This document shows, in pieces, positions 1 to 6,052 of a stretch of 6,688 bases of DNA. The stretch covers positions 1 through 6,688 of the forward strand of contig JAUWXV010000206.1 of NCBI GenBank assembly GCA_030616165.1. The letters are read 5' to 3'. Source of the stretch: a bacterium (GTDB taxonomy: Bacteria; SM23-31; JAUVVT01). The position numbers and the translations under genes were made by a program. Under the pieces are notes generated by a model, which saw only the letters and a program-made list of their open reading frames with translations, did not search any database and was not told the DNA's origin. How positions within the stretch are numbered: position 1 is the stretch's first letter; each line of letters opens with the position of its first letter.

Positions 1-1
1 A

Positions 2-205
2 AAATGGCATCCAGTCAAGACATTCCTGGCATGCTTGATTTTTGGCTTTGCTGATGCCCTCCAGATGAGACTTCAGGGTGTTATTGATATTCCTGTTCAG
101 TTTATACAGATGATTCCGTATATTTTAACAATCCTCGTTATAGTAGGTTTTATTGGAAAGGCAGTGCCACCCGCGGGGAGCGGTGTTCCATATAGGAGGG
201 GATAG
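2..205 (+). CDS. ABC transporter permease, BMP/simple-sugar (nucleoside-type) family, C-terminal fragment
   Basis: The open frame enters from the left edge and gives 67 residues before a TAG stop. The fragment begins KWHPVKTFLACLIFGFADAL, continues through an amphipathic stretch (QMRLQGVIDIPVQFIQMIPY) and a final membrane helix (ILTILVIVGFIG), and ends KAVPPAGSGVPYRRG. The order FGFADALQ, then MIPYILTILVIVG, then a short P-A-x-G-x-P-Y tail is characteristic of inner-membrane permeases in the BPD_transp_2 family that work with BMP-type lipoproteins (nucleoside or simple-sugar uptake; YufQ/NupQ-like). The partner ATPase and binding lipoprotein are expected to the left, outside the window. The substrate cannot be told from this fragment. 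GC content is visibly higher than in the following genes. The family call is fairly secure; the nucleoside assignment is inference. Confidence 0.83.
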   Translation, partial: KWHPVKTFLACLIFGFADALQMRLQGVIDIPVQFIQMIPYILTILVIVGFIGKAVPPAGSGVPYRRG

Positions 206-219
206 AAATTTTATAATGC

Positions 220-258
220 TCCCTTCCAAACCTTTCTTTAAAATTCCCTTCTGTTCAT
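220..258 (-). pseudogene. Frameshifted relic of the MN[RG]REFLKKGLEGIV leader (copy 1)
   Basis: Read on the minus strand from ATG at 258, the sequence starts M-N-R-R-E-F and then hits TAA, because the A-run has one base fewer than in the intact copy at 2831-2879. Restoring that base gives KKGLEG-like codons with few differences. No protein follows. Homology with the copy at 4738 also continues upstream of the ATG (about 274-293 matches 4756-4775 with one mismatch in 20), so this is a decayed gene start rather than chance similarity. Function is presumably lost. Confidence 0.65.
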
Positions 259-273
259 TTCCTCATATTTGCC

Positions 274-297
274 AATGTTTTTGAGATATAAAACATT
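274..297. repeat. 8-bp inverted repeat upstream of leader relic 1
   Basis: AATGTTTT (274-281) and AAAACATT (290-297) are exact reverse complements separated by 8 bases. The related stretch at 4756-4780 keeps the left arm but not the exact right arm. It lies about 16 bases before the ATG of the leader relic on the minus strand, so it may be a remnant operator or promoter element. Evidence for function is weak. Confidence 0.35.
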
Positions 298-399
298 ATT
301 ATTTTCTTAAACTTAAAATACTCTCCTGTGATAATTTTGGGTGGAGCAGAAAAATTGTCTATTTAATTACCTGCTTACTTTGACATATTATTTATGAAA

Positions 400-2763
400 C
401 TATTGATTTGAAAACAAAAAGTAACTTACATAAGCATCTCCTATCCCCAATTTTGTATCTTTTGATACCTTTATGTTATTATTTAAATCTGTTATTGTTA
501 TGGTAAGGGTATATACACCGACCTTGGTTGCGCTCATATCAATGGAGAGGTTAATCTCTTCGGTAGGATTTGAACCTTCGTATTCATAAGAAGCAGTAAT
601 ATCCTGTTTCCCCTCGCTCATTCCGACAAGTTTTCCTATATTCGAAAAGATTCTCGAGATAAGCGGCTTAGTTTCTAATTCCGTACTGATTTTGTATTCA
701 ACTGTAAATTCTGTTTTTTGCTCGGGATTAAGCATAAGGTTATAAATTTCAAAGTATATGTGCATAAGTTGGTCTTTATTAAAGATTCTTATCGGGTTAG
801 GTATTATTCTAAGTCCATGCTGTGCATACCTCGAATCTTCAATTAAGGTGTCTATAACGGATGCAAGTACAATATCGCTCATTTTGAGTTCACCGAATGT
901 GTATGAATCCACTTTCAATTTTTGTCTGTACGCACCAGTATTTTTTGCTTTTTCTTCTTGAAATTCTATAGCAAAGTTATATTCCCCCGGTTCAATTTCT
1001 AATTGATTCTGACCTATGAGATAGAAATTCCATTCTGGGTCGAGTTCTGAACTTAAAAGGGTTTTCTTTCTAATTATCGATTTATTTACCTCATTCCATT
1101 TATCATCAAAAAAGAAAATGCCTTCTCTAAAAGTTGTAGTTTTATAATCTTTTTCCTTCTGGAGATTAAGGTCATTTACAGGCAGGGCATAATATATTTC
1201 TACCAGTGATTTTCCATTATTCCCTCTAAAACTTGCAGTATAATAATCAAAATCAAATATTTTTCCGGGGAATTGAGGTTGATATGTTTCTGGTTTTTCT
1301 CTGTAAATTTTTTCAGCAATCTCTGGAAAATTTATCCCCGGGAAACGTGAATGCGCTCCTAATCGTAAATCACCAGTCGCATACGAGTCTGAAAATGCAA
1401 GGTTAAATCCTTTATAATACCAAACTTCAGTGGGTCCAAGGTCCGGAATTTCCATAGTTTCAGTTCCCGATAATCTTTTTTCTCTATATTCTGCTCCCAT
1501 TCTTACTGCCCGATTTGGAGAACCGTATCTTATATAGATTTTACCTCTATCTGTTTTCCATCCCGGAATGTCCTTTCTCTCGACACCAAATTTTAAGTTT
1601 GCATATGCTACTCTTGAATAATGTTCAAGCAATCTTTCGTTGTATTCAGATAAAAATAGAGGGTCTTTTTGCCTCCAGAATATTCTTTCGAATTCACTTT
1701 TCTCGGCAGAGGCTAAGTTTATAAATCCTTTGATTTCATCAGAAGGAACTATATACTCAATCGACTCAAAGACTGCTCTTTCATCCGACTGCATTATCGA
1801 TTTTGCTTTATTATATTCAATGAGTGCCAGGTCATCTTTACTTTGTTTATGGTATCCATATCCCAAAAAGAGATGTGCATCTTTGTCGTCCGGAGAATTT
1901 TCTAATATTATCTTCTGATAATCTATAAATTTATCAATCATATTAGCTTCGAGTGACAGAATGCTTAAATTATGAAGTGCAACCTTGTTATCCGGGTCAA
2001 TTTCAAGTACCTCTGAAAATGCATCAACAGCATTTACATAATTATACTCCTCATACGAAGAGAAATCTGCAAATCTTCCAGCGCCTTCGTCTCTTTGACT
2101 GAGAATCTCTTTTGATGTCAGTCCTTCGTCCCTGGTTCCTTCGTATTCATAAATATATGAGAGCATTTCCGGGCTAATAAAAGAGACAATACCCCCACCC
2201 CTTGAGTCAACACTTACCATATTTGAGAAATATTCCAACTCTTTTTTATATATTAGACCTAAATTAAGATTAACTTCGATGTTTTTTGGGTATTTCTCTT
2301 TTAGCAATTCAAAATATCTTTTTGAATTATATAAGAATCTTTGTTCCAGTATCAGCTGCCCGTAATGTATTCTATATGTTACATTATCCGGTTCTAATTT
2401 AATAGCCCTTTTTATGGCTATTTCAGCAAGGGCTCTTGAAAATACAGTTCCTTTTTCAATATATGCAAAAGATAGGTTATCATATGCTTCTGCAAATTTA
2501 TTATCTATACTTACTGCTTTTTTGAAGTAATCTACTGCTAAATCAATATTCCCTTCTCTATAATTTTCAACACCTTTGTTAAATAATTCTATAGCATCTT
2601 TATTATCACTCAATCTGGTGTCAATAGTTACCTGACCAAAAACTTCTTTATTATTAAACAGCAAATCAGTTCCTTCTAAAACAAAAAGAGAAGATAAAGT
2701 TAATAAACTGATTCTTAGCCATTTATTTCTTCTTAATTTATATATAATTTTTTCTAAAGCCAT
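400..2763 (-). CDS. TPR-repeat protein with GWxTD domain, exported
   Basis: 787 residues. The N-terminus has basic residues (KLRRNK) and a hydrophobic segment at about residues 17-30, ending near VFGQ (41-44), so it is probably exported by Sec or anchored. Residues about 55-130 and 240-330 read as TPR helices (FNKGVENYREGNIDLAVDYF; ALHNLSILSLEAN; HLFLGYGYHKQSKDDLALIE). The GWxTD domain covers about 355-450, with FWRQKDPL, the signature GWKTDRGKIYIRYG at 401-414, and EVWYY at 446-450. The C-terminal 500-787 looks like beta-rich, Ig-like modules. GWxTD proteins are common in FCB phyla and some Acidobacteria; their biochemical role is not established, though the TPRs suggest protein binding. ATG at 2763 is the first start in frame and has no evident Shine-Dalgarno. 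It lies 17 bases after the mini-ORF stop and is probably co-transcribed with the propeller gene. Confidence 0.9.
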   Translation of the reverse strand: MALEKIIYKLRRNKWLRISLLTLSSLFVLEGTDLLFNNKEVFGQVTIDTRLSDNKDAIELFNKGVENYREGNIDLAVDYFKKAVSIDNKFAEAYDNLSFAYIEKGTVFSRALAEIAIKRAIKLEPDNVTYRIHYGQLILEQRFLYNSKRYFELLKEKYPKNIEVNLNLGLIYKKELEYFSNMVSVDSRGGGIVSFISPEMLSYIYEYEGTRDEGLTSKEILSQRDEGAGRFADFSSYEEYNYVNAVDAFSEVLEIDPDNKVALHNLSILSLEANMIDKFIDYQKIILENSPDDKDAHLFLGYGYHKQSKDDLALIEYNKAKSIMQSDERAVFESIEYIVPSDEIKGFINLASAEKSEFERIFWRQKDPLFLSEYNERLLEHYSRVAYANLKFGVERKDIPGWKTDRGKIYIRYGSPNRAVRMGAEYREKRLSGTETMEIPDLGPTEVWYYKGFNLAFSDSYATGDLRLGAHSRFPGINFPEIAEKIYREKPETYQPQFPGKIFDFDYYTASFRGNNGKSLVEIYYALPVNDLNLQKEKDYKTTTFREGIFFFDDKWNEVNKSIIRKKTLLSSELDPEWNFYLIGQNQLEIEPGEYNFAIEFQEEKAKNTGAYRQKLKVDSYTFGELKMSDIVLASVIDTLIEDSRYAQHGLRIIPNPIRIFNKDQLMHIYFEIYNLMLNPEQKTEFTVEYKISTELETKPLISRIFSNIGKLVGMSEGKQDITASYEYEGSNPTEEINLSIDMSATKVGVYTLTITITDLNNNIKVSKDTKLGIGDAYVSYFLFSNQ

Positions 2764-2779
2764 ATTCTTTTATTACAGA

Positions 2780-2875
2780 TTATATTTTTAAAATATTACT
2801 ACAACTATAAACTAATGGAATACTTGCTATAACAATCCCTTCCAGACCTTTCTTTAAAAATTCCCTTCCGTTCAT
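2780..2875 (-). CDS. 31-codon leader-like mini-ORF (leader copy 2), possibly a relic
   Basis: ATG at 2875 sits one base after the propeller stop codon. It encodes MNGREFLKKGLEGIV, then IASIPLVYSCSNILKI and TAA. The layout is that of a Tat-type lipoprotein signal: a basic n-region, an apolar IASIPLV stretch and a possible weak lipobox ending in C25. However, the twin-arginine is G-R instead of R-R, and the frame ends before any mature domain. At DNA level 2831-2879 matches 4413-4461 in the propeller gene at 46 of 49 bases. It is most likely the preserved 5' end of a lost gene, but the 1-base and 17-base gaps to its neighbours would also suit a translated coupling peptide. It is out of frame with the downstream GWxTD gene. 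Confidence 0.45.
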   Translation of the reverse strand: MNGREFLKKGLEGIVIASIPLVYSCSNILKI

Positions 2876-2876
2876 T

Positions 2877-4457
2877 TTATTTTAACAATAAAATCTTTTT
2901 TGTTTCTACAAATTCATTTGTTTGCAATCTATAAAAATATATTCCAGAAGGAACATTTATCCCATTATATGCTTTCCCATCCCACATTACAGAATATTTT
3001 CCTGGAACTTTTTTTTGATTGACAAGGGTTTTAATTTTTTGTCCCAATATGTTGTAAATATCTAATCTTACATCACTTATCTTTGGCAGATAATATTCAA
3101 TTGTTGTATTAGGATTAAATGGATTCGGATAGTTTTGGAAAAGTTTATATTTTTCATGAATTTTTATTTCTCTTATTTTTTCATCTGTTGATGTTATGAT
3201 ATCCCTTGAAAAAACAGAAACTGCATGATCCATTTCACCAACAACATAAACATTTTTATTATCCGGGCTTACTATAACAAAACGAGCACCATCTAATCCG
3301 TCAACTCCATCAATGCCATCTTTTTTGTATTCTAAAAATGTGAGTTTTCCTGTTGTTAAATCTCTTTGGAAAACAGCAACTGCATCACCCTCGCAACTTG
3401 CAACATAAACATTTTTATTGTTAGGGCTAACTGTAACTGAAAAAGGATTAAGTAATCCATCTACCCCATCAACACCTTGTTTTTTGTATTCTAAAAACAT
3501 GAGTTTTCCTGTTTCTAAATCTCTTTGGAAAACAGCAACTGCATGTTCGCCAGTTCCAGCAGCATAAACATTTTTATTATCAGGACTTACTGTTACTGAG
3601 CGACTACAACATAATCCATCTACACCACCAACGTTATCTTTATGATATTCTAAAAATGTGAGTTTTCCTGTTGTTAAATCTCTTTGGAAAACAGCAACCG
3701 CATCACTATAACCAGTAACATAAACATTTTTATTGTCAGGGCTAACTGTGACTGAAAAAGGTAACATTAATTCAACTCCATGTTTTTTATATTCTAAAAA
3801 TGTTAGTTTTCCTGTTGTTGAATCTCTTTGGAAGACTGCGACTGCATTATCTATGTTACCAGTAGCATAAACATTTTTATTGTCAGGGCTTATTGTAACA
3901 GAAAGAGCGCCAGCTAATCCATCTACACCATCAACACCATCTTTATGATATTCTAAAAATGTTAGTTTTCCTGTTTCCAAATCTCTTGTAAAAACAAAAA
4001 CTGTGTGATCACCAGTAACATAAACATTTTTATTGTCAGGACTAACTGTGACTGAAAAAGGTAACATTAATTCAACTCCATGTTTTTTATATTCTAAAAA
4101 TGTTAGTTTTCCTGTTGTTAAGTCTCTTTGGAAAACAACAACTCCATCATCATTAACACCAGTAGCATAAACATTTTTATTGTCAGGGCTTACTATAACA
4201 GAATTAGCGCCAAATAATCCATCTACACCATTCTGATTATCTTTTAAAACTTGTTGAAATGTTAATTTCCCGTAATAAGTTTGTCCAAAAACTTCATTCT
4301 TATTAAACAATAACTCAGCCCCTGCCAAAATACTTAAAGATAAAACATAAGGAATAATTTTATTTCTTAATTTAGTTAAGAAGCTTTTTTTAGGAATAGT
4401 TAATTCTTCATTAACAATCCCTTCCAGACCTTTCTTTAAAAATTGTCTTCTGTTCAT
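2877..4457 (-). CDS. Secreted seven-bladed beta-propeller protein with T9SS C-terminal sorting domain
   Basis: 526 residues from the chosen ATG at 4457. The frame is open to 4496, but the extra 13 codons lie in a palindromic repeat, while 4457 begins the leader MNRRQFLKKGLEGIV that recurs in the window. A hydrophobic segment (about 34-51) ending near VFGQ (residue 59) is the likely export signal. Seven propeller units follow, each with S-P-[DN]-N-K-N-V-Y (starting near residues 90, 139, 190, 239, 291, 344 and 397), then AVAVFQRD-TTGKLTFLEY. This is the lactonase-like/YVTN repeat type; enzymatic activity is not shown and seems unlikely to be the main role. From about 437 to the end is a type A T9SS sorting domain: NYPNPFNP (442-449), IYNILGQKIKTLV, WDG, SGIYFYRLQ and the C-terminal KKILLLK. 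Known T9SS cargo cross the outer membrane and are released or anchored at the surface. Ligand unknown. No clear Shine-Dalgarno. Confidence 0.92.
   Translation of the reverse strand: MNRRQFLKKGLEGIVNEELTIPKKSFLTKLRNKIIPYVLSLSILAGAELLFNKNEVFGQTYYGKLTFQQVLKDNQNGVDGLFGANSVIVSPDNKNVYATGVNDDGVVVFQRDLTTGKLTFLEYKKHGVELMLPFSVTVSPDNKNVYVTGDHTVFVFTRDLETGKLTFLEYHKDGVDGVDGLAGALSVTISPDNKNVYATGNIDNAVAVFQRDSTTGKLTFLEYKKHGVELMLPFSVTVSPDNKNVYVTGYSDAVAVFQRDLTTGKLTFLEYHKDNVGGVDGLCCSRSVTVSPDNKNVYAAGTGEHAVAVFQRDLETGKLMFLEYKKQGVDGVDGLLNPFSVTVSPNNKNVYVASCEGDAVAVFQRDLTTGKLTFLEYKKDGIDGVDGLDGARFVIVSPDNKNVYVVGEMDHAVSVFSRDIITSTDEKIREIKIHEKYKLFQNYPNPFNPNTTIEYYLPKISDVRLDIYNILGQKIKTLVNQKKVPGKYSVMWDGKAYNGINVPSGIYFYRLQTNEFVETKKILLLK
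3207..4277 (-). repeat. Tandem coding repeats (propeller blades, about 147-159 bp units)
   Basis: Seven in-frame units of 49-53 codons form the propeller. Conserved DNA words such as ACATTTTTATTGTCAGG and TTTTCCTGTTGTTAAATCTC recur through the array. Two stretches, 3711-3819 and 4011-4119, are 300 bases apart and differ at one position in 109, so a two-blade block was duplicated or converted recently. The other blades are more diverged. Confidence 0.85.
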
Positions 4458-4461
4458 TTTA
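4413..4461 (-). repeat. Leader-coding repeat (copy 3, in frame with propeller gene)
   Basis: These 49 bases match 2831-2879 with three mismatches. They encode the first residues of the propeller protein (MNRRQFLKKGLEGIV) plus a few upstream bases. This is the only copy that retains the R-R pair and is also joined to a long ORF. The similarity to the relic at 4615-4738 extends further downstream: AAGC, seven T, AGGAATA is identical at 4381-4398 and 4646-4663, encoding IPKKSFL in both. Confidence 0.8.
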
Positions 4462-4469
4462 TTCAGAAT

Positions 4470-4513
4470 TGTAGGGACAGAACAGTGCCTGCACACTGTG
4501 TTCTGTCCCTACA
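4470..4513. repeat. Palindromic GTAGGGACAG repeat, copy A (hairpin)
   Basis: TGTAGGGACAGAACA (4470-4484) and TGTTCTGTCCCTACA (4499-4513) are perfect 15-bp inverted arms around a 14-base loop. It starts 12 bases upstream of the propeller ATG on the minus strand, so if transcribed it forms a strong hairpin in the 5' untranslated region. It resembles small interspersed palindromes or MITE-like elements. No transposase is present. It interrupts sequence otherwise shared with the start region at 4738-4780. Confidence 0.8.
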
Positions 4514-4540
4514 TAATAATCATTTGTTATTAAATATATT

Positions 4541-4567
4541 GTAGGGACAGGACATTGTCCTGTCCTT
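4541..4567. repeat. Palindromic GTAGGGACAG repeat, copy B
   Basis: GGACAGGACA (4545-4554) pairs with TGTCCTGTCC (4556-4565) around a single central T. The left flank ATTGTAGGGACAG is identical to that of copy A, 70 bases away, so both belong to one family; copy B is shorter and its right end is decayed. It is located in the divergent intergenic region. Confidence 0.7.
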
Positions 4568-4614
4568 CTGTTCTTATTATTTCTCTATTTCAAGAAATAT
4601 CAAGAAAATATATA

Positions 4615-4738
4615 TCATTTATTATTTAATAAGGCACTACCTAAAAAGCTTTTTTTAGGAATATTTTCATTATTAACAATATTTTCAAGAGGCATTTTAT
4701 TTGTTCCATTTAATTTTATAAAATTCTCTTCCGTTCAT
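4615..4738 (-). pseudogene. Degenerate leader relic (copy 4)
   Basis: From ATG at 4738 the minus strand reads MNGREF, then YKIKWNK and TAA. A second frame from ATG at 4695 reads MPLENIVNNENIPKKSFLGS, then ALLNNK and TGA at 4615. The second piece aligns with the propeller N-terminus (LEGIVNEELTIPKKSFLTKL), so the two pieces together are the same leader with an insertion and frameshift between them. It ends before the hydrophobic export segment. It lies head-to-tail behind the propeller gene start and has no mature protein attached, so it is a truncated paralogous gene start. Confidence 0.65.
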
Positions 4739-5040
4739 TTTATTCAGATTTTTTTAATGTTTTTGAAATATAAAAATGTTATGTTAAGAATAACTATAAT
4801 TAAATTTTTAACCGATATTAATATAAGTTTCAATTATTAATATATTTCCAATTTATTAAACAAACCATAATTAAGAAAGTTTCTATAAATATAACAATTT
4901 TTTCAGTAGATGTCAAATGAACTTACAGGTAATTTTAATAAAATTTTTTTATTGAAAAATATATTATCATGTCATATATTATATATAAGCCATAAATTTA
5001 AAAAAATATATCCTGGCATTCTAAAATAAGGGGTATAATT

Positions 5041-5895
5041 ATGATTAAGAAGATTTCTTTAATTATAATTTTTATTTTCGCAAATTTCATCCAGCTATCG
5101 ATAACACCCGTTTACAGTCAAGATTTTGAGAGTAACGTTTCATTAAACGCAGTAAAACTCCCTGAGGAAGTGAGATTTGATTACTTAGACCTTCCTCAGA
5201 AATTATCTGTATATATAGATAACTATGACTGGTCGAATGAAGAATACCCTTATAAAATTGAATTAAATGTAAATATATTCTTTGAACAGATATACCGTGG
5301 ATATGAAGACGCAATTAGAGGACGTTTCATAGTATCTACAAATACTGGAATTCAATATGCCGACAAAGAATGGAGATTCCCATACAAGAGAGGTGACTCG
5401 ATAGACCATATCAATCCGGAGTTTTCACCATTTTTGGGTCTGATTGACCATTATTTATATATCATAATAGGCAATGAAATGGATATGCTTGGTGAACATC
5501 TTGGTACTCCCTTCTATAGAAAAGCAGATGAAGTATGCAATCTCGGAAAATTTTCGAGGTATCCATGGTGGTGGGATAAAAGACAGGAAAAAATTAGATA
5601 CATCTTATCTGAAGACCACAAACCTTTCAGAAGTATGTTAGCATATTTTAACCTGGCTTTATACGAACTTGAAACAGATAACAGAATCGATGCATTAAAG
5701 TTCGGACTGGAAGTAATTAAAATCCTCCAATCAATCATCGACATCTATGAAGAACAAGATTTCTGTGAAGATTTTTTAAACAGGAATTATCGAGAATTCA
5801 ACAAATTAGCCTCCATCCCCGGGGGTGAGAGCATCAAAGAGACCCTCATCAAAATTGACCCTGAGCATGAAGATTATTACATAAAAAATGAATGA
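5041..5895 (+). CDS. DUF4835 / PorD-like protein, probable type IX secretion accessory
   Basis: 284 residues, close to the usual family length of about 290-300. A Sec signal peptide is clear: MIKK, then the hydrophobic ISLIIIFIFANFIQLS, with likely cleavage after VYSQ (residue 27). About 45-115 is a beta-rich N-terminal part (LSVYIDNYDWSNEEYPYKIE corresponds to the family's F/I-N-x-x-x-W-x-N region). The best signature is at about 131-168: FLGLIDHYLYIIIGNEMDML, then GTPFYRKADEVCNLG, matching the DUF4835 pattern of tyrosine-rich helix, I-I-G-x-x-x-D and G-T-P-Y/F-x-x-K-A. A C-terminal helical part follows. PorD is needed for T9SS function in some Bacteroidota, probably in the periplasm. The match is by eye and the sequence is divergent. 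It is transcribed divergently from a T9SS cargo gene. AAGGGG about 7 bases before the ATG may be its ribosome binding site. Confidence 0.72.
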   Translation: MIKKISLIIIFIFANFIQLSITPVYSQDFESNVSLNAVKLPEEVRFDYLDLPQKLSVYIDNYDWSNEEYPYKIELNVNIFFEQIYRGYEDAIRGRFIVSTNTGIQYADKEWRFPYKRGDSIDHINPEFSPFLGLIDHYLYIIIGNEMDMLGEHLGTPFYRKADEVCNLGKFSRYPWWWDKRQEKIRYILSEDHKPFRSMLAYFNLALYELETDNRIDALKFGLEVIKILQSIIDIYEEQDFCEDFLNRNYREFNKLASIPGGESIKETLIKIDPEHEDYYIKNE

Positions 5896-5912
5896 AATGT
5901 TAATTCATTTTT
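5884..5912 (+). terminator. Possible weak terminator overlapping the PorD-like stop codon
   Basis: AAAAATGAAT (5884-5893) and ATTCATTTTT (5903-5912) are perfect 10-bp inverted arms with a 9-base loop; the second arm ends in a T-run. The TGA stop lies at the base of the loop. The stem has only two G-C pairs, so it is weak. The adjacent palindrome at 5912-5939 could add to termination. Confidence 0.4.
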
Positions 5913-5939
5913 CTCTGTTGTTGACAACACCAACAGAGA
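5912..5939. repeat. 28-bp palindromic repeat, copy 1
   Basis: Arms TCTCTGTTGTTG and CACCAACAGAGA surround an ACAA loop, with one mismatch in 12 pairs. A second copy lies at 6119-6146 and differs at three positions. The inferred consensus is a perfect 12-bp palindrome with left arm TCTCTGTTGGTG. It probably belongs to a dispersed intergenic repeat family. Confidence 0.75.
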
Positions 5940-5984
5940 TCAAAATCAATCATCTATATCGAGGACTAAAAATAATGCTGTGTG

Positions 5985-6013
5985 CCTGTCCTTCGGATTG
6001 GTCTTGTGACCAA
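5985..6013. repeat. Double-hairpin block
   Basis: TTGGTC (5998-6003) and GACCAA (6008-6013) form a perfect 6-bp stem with a TTGT loop. Just before it, TCC-TTC-GGA (5989-5997) can form a short stem that may extend to CC (5985-5986) pairing with GG (6000-6001), in competition with the first hairpin. It is flanked by TGTG and ACACA. Probably a repeat-family member; function unknown. Confidence 0.5.
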
Positions 6014-6052
6014 CACATTTTCTAAAAAAATAGAAACTCCATCTTTTTAAAT

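Larger units (their letters stand above)
206..399. other. Convergent intergenic region with a broken leader relic
   Basis: This 194-base gap separates the permease stop from the stop of the minus-strand GWxTD gene. It holds a decayed minus-strand copy of the leader sequence found elsewhere in the window (about 220-258) and, just upstream of that copy, an 8-bp inverted repeat (AATGTTTT at 274-281, AAAACATT at 290-297). I see no convincing GC-rich hairpin followed by a T-run for either gene. The rest is AT-rich with no supportable ORF. Confidence 0.6.
4514..5040. other. AT-rich divergent intergenic region
   Basis: This stretch lies between the propeller gene (minus) and the PorD-like gene (plus), and must contain promoters for both. 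It holds palindrome copy B, the leader relic at 4615-4738, and then about 300 bases of extremely AT-rich DNA with no supportable gene. A 39-codon plus-strand ORF at 4910-5029 has no recognisable features. I cannot place a promoter with confidence. AAGGGG at 5028-5033, ending 7 bases before the ATG at 5041, is a possible ribosome binding site for the PorD-like gene. Confidence 0.5.

Noticed and set aside
758-1918. Plus-strand ORFs of 67-92 codons at 758-961, 1515-1724 and 1640-1918.
   Set aside because: They are antisense to the well-supported GWxTD protein and have no coherent domains.
3207-4277. Regular repeats that might suggest a CRISPR array.
   Set aside because: The unit is about 150 bp, in frame and codes for propeller blades; there are no short identical repeats with unique spacers.
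2877-4457. Calling the propeller gene a 6-phosphogluconolactonase.
   Set aside because: Only the repeat type resembles the lactonase propeller; the export signal and T9SS sorting domain argue for a secreted binding or structural protein.
4458-4496. Thirteen extra N-terminal codons for the propeller protein (start at 4496).
   Set aside because: They lie inside the GTAGGGACAG palindrome, encode an unlikely Cys/His-containing stretch, and the repeated leader begins at ATG 4457.
4910-5029. 39-codon plus-strand ORF just before the PorD-like gene.
   Set aside because: Very AT-rich, no ribosome binding site, no recognisable feature; expected by chance in such DNA.
5087-5744. Minus-strand ORFs at 5087-5314 and 5514-5744.
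   Set aside because: Shadows of the PorD-like gene, without recognisable features.
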